Assembly: GCA_028554645.1 (NCBI GenBank)
Contig: JAQOOI010000061.1
Coordinates: 124,001-188,000 of the forward strand
DNA from: Omphalotus guepiniiformis
Lineage: Eukaryota; Basidiomycota; Agaricomycetes; Agaricales; Omphalotaceae
Length of the DNA: 64,000 bases
Reading direction: 5' to 3'
In this document: positions 21,875 through 31,774 of the stretch, piece by piece
Numbering within the stretch: position 1 is the first letter of the stretch
Layout of the letters: every line of letters begins with the position of its first letter
Program-made: the position numbers and the translations under genes
Notes under the pieces: model-generated
Database searches by the model: none
What the model was told of the DNA's origin: nothing
What the model saw: the letters and a program-made list of their open reading frames with translations, nothing else

Positions 21875-23251
21875 TCAAAAGTCAAGGCCGGCCTTTCGTA
21901 AAAGTGCCACCAAGTTTGGAACCCCAACATTAACACGGTCGAGCTTAGGCGCCGCTCGGAAGAGGCGAACTATCAAGAATTCGGGCATGCCATGCCAGCC
22001 TTTAATACGCAGCTCTTTTAAAGGGCACGAAGAACGCTCGATAAAATGGACAATCGCTCGCCCATCATCCTCCTGCTCGACTCTTTCCTTTACAATATTG
22101 ATTTCAAGATGGGTTAACGATGGGGTGGTGAGCATGTCCAAGAGTTGTCCGATACTTCGCATACTTCTGCTGGTAAGATTAAGATTTCGGAGGGTATCAT
22201 GTCGAGCCGGTGATAGAGCGGACAAAGACAACTGATCGGCTAGGGAGAAAACGCAGGTTTCAGCTCCAACTCGACGAAGAACGTGAAGAAAATCAGAGTT
22301 ATCTGGGCGAGGATATCCATATCCAATTGCGCACAGGTACGTGCAGTGATTTATTTGTTTCCAGGGTAATACGAAATGTTGAACCAACGCCGGTATCATG
22401 TCCACTCTGAGGGTTTTCAGCTGGGGTGCATGTTGAAAAGCATCTATGGTTACACCCATCCTGGCCCATAACTCCCTCGACGTGTCACATGTCTGAAGAT
22501 GTGCGTAGTGCAACAGCGGTAGGGATCCCTTGACAATGGAAGAGAGGAGCACAAAGCTGGTCAACGGCAGGTGAAGATATACTTTTTTCCATCGCGAAGA
22601 GTGCGAAAAGAGTAAAGGCAATAGCGGATGCGAGTTCGTCGTCATGGATGTTATAGTAACCGTGAGGGGAAGGTCTCTCGAGAACCTGAGGTAGTGAGAC
22701 ATCATCGAAATCATACTCGAATCTTTACGCGAGCCAAGCTTGCTGAAGTCGATAGAGATAGTGGTCCAGAGTCTAGGCGCAGTCAACACAATGTCCCTCC
22801 AACGACGACAGACATGCGCTAAAATCCAAGGCGTATTGCTTATGACATGCGAGGGTGTCGCATGACACTGATCAAGCTGATCCAAATTTTGGCTGGCCAT
22901 ACACTGAGAAAAAATCTCCAGCAAAACCTCCGCCGGTAACCTTCTAATCGGGTGAAGCACAACTTTGTACTTCGCTTTAAACGGCTTATATTTTTCGCGT
23001 AAGTCCACCAAAATATCGATATAATTTTTCATGTGGGTAATGTCGCGGTCGAGACCAGTAATACAAGTGTCAACTTCCTGAAGACGATTTCGAAGGTCGA
23101 CAGAGACAGAATGGAGTGGCGGATCGTTCGAACGCGTAAGGGAGACAACAATTGGAGGAGGTTTTTCGATTTTTATCTTCACGCGAGCAGACACGAATTT
23201 TTGCAGCAACATAACGCGTTTGAAATCCTCTGGTAGTAGTACTGCCGACAT
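21875..23251 (-). CDS. F-box-like protein
   Basis: A single-exon gene of about 458 codons. The first true ATG in frame is at 23251 (MSAVLLPEDFKRVMLLQKFV). Residues 50-95 are helical and probably coiled-coil (LRNRLQEVDTCITGLDRDIT, then KNYIDILVDLREKYKPFKAK). The F-box-like motif follows, HPIRRLPAEVLLEIFSQCMA, then WILAHVCRRWRDIVLTAPRL with the W.....C..WR...L..P.LW signature of agaric F-box-like proteins. The C-terminal half is a leucine-rich region ending in LFRAAPKLDRVNVGVPNLVA. Role as an SCF substrate adaptor is inferred; the substrate is unknown. It belongs to a different subfamily from the F-box genes at 1-5.5 kb, judged by the longer coiled-coil preface and CRRWR motif. It lies upstream of, and in the same orientation as, CBF1. 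Confidence 0.88.
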   Translation of the reverse strand: MSAVLLPEDFKRVMLLQKFVSARVKIKIEKPPPIVVSLTRSNDPPLHSVSVDLRNRLQEVDTCITGLDRDITHMKNYIDILVDLREKYKPFKAKYKVVLHPIRRLPAEVLLEIFSQCMASQNLDQLDQCHATPSHVISNTPWILAHVCRRWRDIVLTAPRLWTTISIDFSKLGSRKDSSMISMMSHYLRFSRDLPLTVTITSMTTNSHPLLPLLFSHSSRWKKVYLHLPLTSFVLLSSIVKGSLPLLHYAHLQTCDTSRELWARMGVTIDAFQHAPQLKTLRVDMIPALVQHFVLPWKQINHCTYLCAIGYGYPRPDNSDFLHVLRRVGAETCVFSLADQLSLSALSPARHDTLRNLNLTSRSMRSIGQLLDMLTTPSLTHLEINIVKERVEQEDDGRAIVHFIERSSCPLKELRIKGWHGMPEFLIVRLFRAAPKLDRVNVGVPNLVALLRKAGLDF

Positions 23252-23737
23252 GTTTATGGGACTATGCAAGGACTATGTGGATGAAGTTAGGAGCTGCTAA
23301 TGCTAGGCAACAGACTACAAGTCACCAGAGCTCACCATCTAGAAGACAAAGCGCGACCAATAACTTTGAGGCCTTCAAAATGAGATACTGATTGGGCTGA
23401 GATATCAAGCTGCGAAACTGATGGTTAGCGCCGGGTCGGCTGTACGAACGCCTGGTAGCGCCTGGACCAATTGAGTACTATGAGTTTAAAATTGCAAGAA
23501 ACTAATGGCAAGGCCAAGAAGACAGTGATGAGTACGAAATACACTACAGCCTATTAGACACATATACACACGACGACACAAACATACTGAGACAATTAGA
23601 AAGAAACCAGCACAAGGAACACATAAAAAAAGGCGAGAGATGAAAGAGTTGATCCAAAAAAACCATCCGTCATTCCTGGACAGCACGCGAAAGAAGGTGT
23701 CGCCATTCACTTGCACTACCCACCACAATCACTAAAT
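23252..23737. other. intergenic region, F-box promoter and CBF1 3' side
   Basis: 486 bases between the start of the F-box-like gene and the stop of CBF1, both on the minus strand. No gene or repeat is evident. Confidence 0.5.
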
Positions 23738-25113
23738 CTACTCCGTTCTCTGCCTCTTCCCATCGTCATCTTTATCACCTTCCTCGTTCGGCCTCTTTGT
23801 TCCAGATCCCGGACCCTTCGCACCACCACCGCCCCTCAAAACCTCCAGCTCCGACTCAGCGCGTTGCCGCGCCAGCCTCTCCTCTTCCCAAACCCTCCTC
23901 ATCTCCTCAAGCTGCGCTTGCAGGTCACCCATCGCCTGGTCCATCAACAGTTTTTCCAACGTCCACTTCTCGATATTCCTTGCTTCGTTCTCCTTGAGAT
24001 GATGGATATATTGTACGGCGCGAGATAGTATCGCTCCCTTGGACTTTTCACCCGAGCCATTCGGAACGATGCGTCCTAGCTCGTTGATACCCTCATTGAT
24101 GTTTCCACGACGTCGTCGTTCGACTTCTTTCTGCAGATACGCAACAAACCTGGTCAGCAACCGCAACAGACTTTCGTCCGAAACGAAAACAGAAACTAAC
24201 ATGGTTGTCTTTTCTCTGCCTTGTCCACTCATCGGTACCCATAGTGGCACCACTCCTCGCACCCCGACGACCGCCAGCGGCAGACGACGAAGTGGGCGAT
24301 GAGTCACCCGAAGGTTTATCATTTCTGTCTTGTCCGTCGCCCTCATCTTCTGTCTGCGTTTGAGTAGGAGCGGGCGCACCGGCAGGGCTAGCCTGCATAG
24401 CTACGGCGCTCAGCTGGCCGAGATTGGGTGGACCGCGAGGATGCGAGGAGGGACCTGGATCAGCGATGCCCGGAAAGCCAGGGACCGCCCCAGAGTGAGG
24501 GCCACCAGCAGAAACCTGACCGGCTACGGCATTCTGGGCGGCTGCGAACGACGCTTGTTGTGAAAGATTTGAAAGGGTTTGGGCGGCGTCTTCTTTGAGT
24601 GAGCCGTCAGAGGCAATCTGGAATTTGGATGAAAGAGTCAGTGATCGTTGTCACTCATACAAACAGAATATCCAATAGAGTGAAAGGTACAGTACAAGTG
24701 ACAATCTTCTGTTACAAAGACAGAGATACGTCGAGAGCGTCACATGAGGACAGTAAGGACGACGAGGAGCGTGATGAGATATCACGATCACGTGTAGTGC
24801 GCGGAAGTGATAATCGGTAAGTCGGGAGGAAAGTGGATGCAAGTAGAAAGCAATGAAAAGATAAAGTAGCGAGACAACAATACGAGGGAAAGGTTGGTTA
24901 AATCCTTGATAGCATACGCACCACTTTGTTGAAAACCCCTGGTATTTGCGTCAACAACTGCATTATCTGAGTCCTATCGAGCGTAGGAAAAGCGACATTT
25001 GCCGCTACATTGCCAAGGTCTGCGATAGGCATACTCGTTGCTCCCGTTTGGGCTGGCTGAGCGCCGCCCGTAGGTTGTTGATGCGACAAGACGGCTTCTT
25101 GGGCAGGGGCCAT
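23738..25113 (-). CDS. CBF1: bHLH-leucine zipper transcription factor, Cbf1-like
   Basis: Three exons: 25113 to about 24922, about 24617 to 24202, and about 24131 to 23738. Exon 1 (MAPAQEAVLSHQQPTGGAQP) ends in QLLTQIPGVFNKV; a long first intron of about 300 nt follows. Exon 2 is Ala/Pro/Ser-rich and ends in GTDEWTRQRKDNH; a GTTAGT donor joins it to KEVERRRRGNINEGINELGR. This reconstitutes the basic region with His, Glu and Arg spaced H-x3-E-x3-R (class B), predicting recognition of CACGTG. The helix-loop-helix continues with EKSKGAILSRAVQYIHHLKE and a leucine zipper (LEKLLMDQAMGDLQAQLEEM). The tail is glycine-rich then basic. In yeast Cbf1 acts at centromeres and at sulfur, phospholipid and respiration genes; in basidiomycetes only the DNA specificity can safely be inferred. 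Confidence 0.92.
24788..24794. promoter_or_regulatory. TCACGTG E-box inside the first intron of CBF1
   Basis: The palindromic core CACGTG preceded by T lies at 24788-24794, within the unusually long first intron of the Cbf1-like gene. The encoded protein is predicted to bind this sequence, so autoregulation is conceivable. The motif is short enough to occur by chance. Confidence 0.3.
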
Positions 25114-26913
25114 GATGGTAGATTTTAGGAATCAGTACACAGGACTACTGGCAGATACGATTTACATATTAGCCAAACGTAGTTGATCCATCCAGCGGTC
25201 ACAACGAACTCACCGATTGCCTTCCTAATTACTTCGACTGAGAAAAAAACCTTTCTCAAAGCTTGGAACGAGGCAACAAGGCCTAAGTTACAGTTTGCTG
25301 AAGAGTGAAGCTGAGTTGAGTGTCGAGGTGAAGAATTTGCCTGAATATCTAAGGTACGAGGAGGCAGGGTCACTTGTGCGAGAGCGCGTTGGGGGGTGCT
25401 GACCTGGGGGTGGTCGTCACATGAATCGCAGAGGTCACACCTTTTTACTGAAGTCATGACATGTGGACCCTTGACACCCTGTGCCACATTCTCACGATTT
25501 GTGGGTCCACCCTTTCTCCGAAATGCTGGTTTGATCATAAGTTCGTAAGATTTCAGGGAAAAATTGAGCTACTTATAGCTCGAGCTTATTCGACTATATT
25601 CCTGTCTTTTTTTGTGGCTGATACAGATGAAGTGGATGAATTCAAGAGGATCTTTCTCTGACTTGGATTTGACCCTAGTTCTGAAGTTCTGGGGTCCTGC
25701 TCACGCGATCATTTACTGAACACGTGTATGAAATGATGTCGTCATTTTCTGCTTCTAGCTTACGCCGTACAGTGTGTTTTTTCACAACCCTCGAGATTGG
25801 AAAGAGTATCTTCCTCGCAGCTTCATTGACGTGGTTCGACATATCAATATTTTGGTAGACGAAAAACTTGGAAAACAGTTCGCTGTGCTTGTATTCGACA
25901 ATCAGGGTTGCAGGTTGAATGATAGATGTATCACGTCCAATTCAAAAGGTGTACGCAGGTGTGGATATCGTTCAATTTATAAAAGCCGTGATGCTGTCTC
26001 GTTCCCAGCTTCCAGATGTTCTGTAAATTCAGAAGTTCATCACATGTTTGATTTCGCTAGTTAATGTTCTTTTGACATTCCCAGACTCTTGAGTCACGAC
26101 CTTGTGAGTGGTGAAGCTTCTTAGATGATCGTTGCATTGACTGAAAACCTCAATCTAGGGCAATTACGCTCGGAATTCTTGCGAAGGACAGGATGTAAGG
26201 GACAGTGACGACATTGACTATTTTACCCTCATCTGAACGAGAAAAGCAACAACAGCGCTCCATTTGCTGATCATGACATGTTGTGCAAAACGTTGTGAAT
26301 TCTCAGTGGCCCTCGGTGTGGGCTCAGAACTGTCAGGCTTGCCGCGCTAGAAAGTAGCCTGGGTGGAGCCTCTGTGGTACTCACGTTTGTAACGTTGCAT
26401 ATCAGCTAATTTTGCGAGCAATGATACTTTTAGCTTTCGTATCTTTCAAGATATGTAGTCTCCTCGCCTCTAGCTGGCCGCTCAGTCACGGTGCGCCTGC
26501 ATCGCGGGTCGATGCTATCTGAAATGCTGGAGCATTTGTTGGCGGCAACAACTCTACGCCGCACTACGACAACGGCTAGGAGGTCTCGTAGCATCTGTAT
26601 GTAGGGTCAGTACTACGTTTTTCATACTCCATAGTAGATGTGCCAGGATTTCCTGCACAATCGGAAAGCGGTGCTGCCGCTCCTTCCATTTTTGGTTTGT
26701 CCCGGATTTGGCTTCGGCGACGTCAACTCTGACCGGCACATATCCGATCGCCGAAAGAGAGTTTTCATTTTGCTTCTCCAAGTTCACGTTGTCAACTTGT
26801 AGGTCAAAGCGGTTCTTCTAGTCGGAAGAGTTGCTCATTTAACGTTATCTTTGAGGTGTATACGATCCTACTTCCTCACTGTCCAGCTAGAACTGGCTGA
26901 CAACTATCTATGC
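25114..26913. other. gene-poor intergenic region, 1.8 kb
   Basis: This region separates the CBF1 start (-) from the F-box/LRR-like gene (+). Open frames such as 25774-26064 lack an ATG or any recognisable domain. A CACGTG sits at 25722-25727. I see no transposon termini or RNA gene. Confidence 0.5.
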
Positions 26914-28625
26914 ATGATGCCGCTTCCAATTCTGTCATACGACCTTCTCCTATGCATCCTGAGCCATCTAGCTGACAGGAAGGAAATTTTATATCAATGC
27001 GCCCTAGCCAGCTGGGAAATGAATCGCGTCGCATCGAAACTGTTATATGCCAGAGTGGTCCTTTACATTCACAAGCCTCCACATGTTATCGATCTCCGAG
27101 ATAATGGTCTTCCACCTGTACGATCTTCTATGATCAATGACACGAAATCAATAAACGAACAGAGAACAAGGAACCTTGCGCTTTTATATCGGCGTTGTTA
27201 CCCCGATACTGCGAATACGTTCGGTATCTTCAAGTTGACGGTAAGAAGCTGATAATCGGTTATTCCTATCTACCTCGACTAATTTCTTCTTTGGAAGGAA
27301 ACTTTTCTACTCGACCCCCTCCTAGGAATATGTTGCACGAGGTATTAGCCTCTGCAATCAGAGCTTTCACGAATCTGTACTCTGTGACGTTCACACCGTG
27401 GTCATGTCACGAAGACTTATTGAACGAGCCATTGAGACTTTTATCTCAATGCCCATGTCTTCGTGAAGTGATTGTCGATCAGTCATGTCTCGATGAGTTC
27501 AAAGCCAACTTACTAGCACAATTGCAAGGCTTGCGCAAGCTGACTATTGAGAACCCTACACGAGCTATTCTGCAGCACCTCATACCGGAATGGCTGGACA
27601 GACTGAGACAAGATCTAGTCGAACTTCATTTACCGGTATGAAGCAGTTTACTATTGTCACATCTAACGAATAATACTCCTTGTAGGGTAATTGTGGATCT
27701 ATAACGCCGGGAGTACTGAAGTCTGCCATTCCACATCTACAAAGCATTCGTGCTCTCACCGTAGGTCTCTCCTACTCACTTACTGACACCGACATATTCT
27801 CCGCTCTTGCGCAACTTCCCAACCTCGAAGCTCTATGTCTCCGGTACTACTGGGTAAGTCCTTTCATCGAATAATCCGATCCGCCTTGGGGAGCTGTAAG
27901 TGACAAATCAATTAGCAACTAAACTCTCCAACCAGATTCCCCGCTCTTCGTGCTCTCCGATCTTTTACTGTCGGATACACACAAGCCGAAAACCAACAAC
28001 AGAATGGCAGCTTGTGTAAATGGATTCGAAAAGTCATCGCATGTTCCAAGATCGAGCATCTTAGTCTCATCGACGAAGAAATCGACGATGAGAACGACTG
28101 GGCTCCGAGCTGGAGCTTCGATTCTCTGATTGACCATCTCGTTGGGAAACAAGCCGGGTCCCTGAAATCTCTCGATGCACCGACCGCCTTCATCGGTGTG
28201 GAAGCTCTCAAGTCGCTTTGTAGGTCATGCAAGTACTTGGAAGAGTTGTTGATCGCTGGAGGGCAGAACTTTCTTGTTAGTTTCTCCTCCAAGTTGTCTT
28301 CACACTCTACCTTTATTCACAACTCCGTGAAACGTAGCCTACTTTCATGGCGAACTCGTCGACGATGGATCGGCTTCATACTGCAGTCTTTAACATTCGC
28401 CATATTAAGAAAAGCCAACGAAGGATTACAACTGATATGGCGATGTCGATAGTCAAGGGGTTACCTGCTCTCAGACGGTTGACTGTCAATGGAGTTAGCT
28501 GGGAGGTAGAGTTTCCATTTCATTGTGGTCATCGTACGAGTCATACTGACCTTTTGAAGGGATATTGGGCTTCGACGGATACCGGGGACGTTGAGTTTGT
28601 CTTGGAAGAACTTGACAAGGAGTGA
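26914..28625 (+). CDS. F-box/LRR-like protein
   Basis: A multi-exon gene starting at ATG 26914 (MMPLPILSYDLLLCILSHLA), where the N-terminal F-box-like motif is followed by QCALASWEMNRVASKLLYAR. A first intron near 27118-27167 (donor GTACGA or GTCTTC; exact borders unsure) joins to a frame reading LLPRYCEYVRYLQVDGKKL. Later introns are clearer: GTATGAAG at about 27638, GTAAGTCC at about 27853 and GTTAGTTT at about 28276 ending AACGTAG. They give PNLEALCLRYYW, then QLNSPTRFPALRALRSFTVG, then SLKSLCRSCKYLEELLIAGG and GLPALRRLTVNGVSWE. The body is a chain of leucine-rich elements, typical of agaric F-box/LRR proteins that lack the coiled-coil preface. The substrate is unknown. The stop at 28623-28625 follows VLEELDKE. 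The gene is flanked on both sides by gene-poor DNA. Confidence 0.82.
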
Positions 28626-28983
28626 TATGTATACGTGCGAACACCTATAACGACGTACATGCCCTTTTTATTACTTACATATGCATTCGTATCATAGTAG
28701 CATCTGAACTAAATCCTCACCTCCAAACCTGCCTGATACCGCCAGATGAAAGCGATTTTTCACGCTGCTTTCATTGTTCAGCTCGCTCTGCTCTGTTAGA
28801 TAGCTTCTATGCGCATCTCAACGCGATCTGGTACTTATATGCGGCGGGACGTGTTCACCTACTAACGTAAAAGTTCCCACGCCTGTGCCTGAGGGTGATA
28901 GGTTTTCTCCAGTCTCTCCTCGTGTTCGTTTTTGCTCTTGCATATCGCGTTATATACTGCCAGCGTAGATGTAAATCGCTCAG

Positions 28984-29615
28984 ATGCACTCTGCGAACAA
29001 GATTCTCCATGCCAGCTCATTATACATAGGCGCAGTTCAGCCTGGTTCAATCGTCAAGTTCCTTACGGTGTTGACAATTGCGTGCTGTTTTCGGATCTCT
29101 CTGGGTGACGAATCGCTATCAGGGATGTCATTGAGGTCAGAACCAGACATGACAAGACGCCGTACAGGTTGGGAGTTTAGCTCGTTTAGTGGTCAGGCCT
29201 CAGGTGAGATACTTCGAATACGTCTCGCCAGATGATTCACCATCATTGCCAATCATACCTAGCTTGTATTCTGGCGTCAGTGACATGTGCAACCTACAAA
29301 CTCTCACAGAACATCCAACAAATCACCATCACCACGATAATCTTGCCGATGAACACTTCAGTGATGAACACTTCAATGATGAACACCATCATTTCACTGG
29401 AGTGGCGTTTGGCCCATGATGTGGTCACATCACGAACTGTTCTCCTGGCTGACACTGGAGGTTGCATTATGATTCTTACGCTTTTCAGTGGCGCGTCTGC
29501 AAATGCTTTCAGGATATACTGGGTCCGCGAACAACATTGGATAGCAATGTATGCATCCCCATACAATTTAATAGTCAATGTCCATGTTAAGGGATCGTCT
29601 AAGGTCTTGACTTGA
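28984..29615 (+). other. weak candidate two-exon gene with a hydrophobic segment
   Basis: From an ATG at 28984 the frame encodes MHSANKILHASSLYIGAVQP and a hydrophobic stretch SIVKFLTVLTIACCFRISLG, then a polar region ending SSFSGQAS at a GTGAGA donor (about 29200). An acceptor ATACCTAG near 29263 would join in phase to a second frame that runs to 29615 (about 115 codons). That exon carries the 15-nt tandem repeat at 29348-29392. No known domain is recognised. The opposite strand is also open over part of it, so chance is a real alternative. Confidence 0.15.
29348..29392. repeat. 15-nt tandem repeat, three copies
   Basis: Three consecutive units, gatgaacacttcagt, gatgaacacttcaat and gatgaacaccatcat, the third diverged at its end. 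The unit length is a multiple of three and keeps any reading frame open. Confidence 0.85.
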
Positions 29616-31774
29616 TTGCGCTCCAATTGGTATTACTTACAAGAAACTTGTCACACATTCGGGGTAACTTGTCTCTACGAGCAATGGAGTGGAATGGTGT
29701 CATTTGCATTGCATCTATGCTAGCGAGAAACGCGTTCCTACATACTATATCATGACAGTCGGGGAGTAATTTGTTTCATTGCGTTGCCCCATGCTTACAG
29801 TCACTGCCATCTAGTTGAACAGTCAATCAATATGCTTTTCCTCTTTTGACAGTACCGCTCCCTGCCAGTGATAATCAGAGGAGCGTGAATGGCCTTGTGC
29901 ACATGTCCAGAGACAAACTACTCTGACTCTGACAGCGCGTTGCCTTTACATTCGTGTTGAAGGTAGCCCGAACGCTGCACCTACTGCGATTAGCTGACTT
30001 TCCATACCGTGCGTAGGAAAGTACCAAGAATATCTGACTGGCTCAAAGCAAGTAATGTGCCTTTCATCCCTCTTCGTCTATCCCCGGTACGAGCGCACAA
30101 CTACATATGAAGACGTTGGCAACTCGGACCGAATATCCCTACAAGGTCTCTGAAAGCAGCGGTGTACTACCGTGCCCCGGATCTGATAGAAGCCGCCGAT
30201 TTTGACTGAACGGTTTGATTTTCTTTTTCCGTTGCTATATGTCACAAGATCTGCAGTTGACAATTGTTGGTCGTAGGTACAGTAAGATACCGCGCGAAGT
30301 TTGAGCTTCATGGCTTTATCTATCAAGTTCCATCGATTTCGGTTTCATGATGCTTCAAAGAATCTTCTTTCTGGGCTCGGAAGTATGCGTGTTCTAGTCA
30401 TGAACGTTTGAACCTGTAACGAAGAATCTTTGGGCCCAGTCTAATCGAGGCTAATGGTGCCTCCAACGCCTTTGATGCAAGTGGCGTATCTCTATCCACG
30501 AATCACGATAGGGATGGGTCTTCCATGATGCCTGATGACCCGTCCAGACTTGAAACGGTGAGCATGAGTGTCTTGAGATCAAACTTCGTTAATCTCCTAC
30601 ATACACCATCCCTCCTGTCTTTGTTGAAAACTGGCGATCGTACACTATGCTCGTATGTGCTGTGTTGTTGCCTTTAGGTGACATGAAGACGAACTTCGAA
30701 TTGCCACGTACCTCACACACACTCGAACGCAAGCAAAAAATTCTGCAATTGTTTTCGGTCCCTTTTCGAAGGTCGATTCCCGGCCCATGCTAAATCCTGG
30801 TTAAATCCCTCGAAACTCCCAGTGGCTACAACTATCCCCGCTTGTTGCGAAGCCGTTTGGGCCGATACTTCTAGTTCCAGGTACCAGGTGGCGCTGTTCT
30901 CACACCTATGAGTCTTTTCCTGTCTTTTCACGAATTCAGTAAGCACTGCGGCTCAACGCGCTCTACTATCTATCAATATGTAACGCGAGATTTCCCGCAG
31001 TCCTACTTATTCACCGTATGGCATGCTCAGAAAATCAAGCTGTTAGGATTTGAATGCAGTGCATCTGGTGGCTGTTGTTCAATCATAATGTTCGGTTCGT
31101 CATTACATTATTTAATCATACAAATCTATCAGTAACAGTCCACTTACTCGCTCAGTTGGGAACCTGAGATGTTGAATACCTGGCTGGTGACACAACGTCC
31201 TAGTAGACCAACTCCATATAGAGCGTTGAGGCTTCGATTTCGAAGTCCTACTACTGGTTGGATGCGGATTCCGAAGTCAACGGAAGATGTACCGTTTCAC
31301 TCTTTTTGTGAAAAGAGCAGAATCCGTGTCTAGGTATACGCCGATGTATTCGTGGTATAAATTCTCAACACAAGATCTGAAGAAGTCGAAGGTTTCGTGA
31401 CATATGAGCATTTCAAATTTCCGAGTGTCATGGAACAAGAGCCAAGTGAAGGTCTCAGACATTTCAAGGTGACAAGGACAATTTTTCACCATGCATCGAT
31501 AGGTGTTGGAAGCGACTAGTACTGCTCTGAATGAATATTTCGAGTGAAGTATGTAGTATGTAGTCTAGATTCCAAAGCTTTGCCATCATGAATAGAGTCC
31601 GGTACAGGCGTCTAATTATGCGAACGCTTCCCCGGTGGGGACTCCCTGAGAAAAATGAATGGCAAAAAACTTTTGCACATCAAATACTTTTAGTGCCTCC
31701 CGTGATTTGCTGGATTCTATTGATAATGAAAGGAAAAACACTTTGTTTTTGCTGTTACCCTCCTTCTTTCATTG

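Larger units (their letters stand above)
28626..31774. other. gene-poor region, 3.1 kb
   Basis: No gene can be supported with confidence between the F-box/LRR-like gene and G-alpha. One weak two-exon candidate at 28984-29615 is listed separately. I found no LTR-like terminal repeats, no reverse transcriptase or transposase motifs, and no tRNA-like cloverleaf by eye. Confidence 0.5.
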
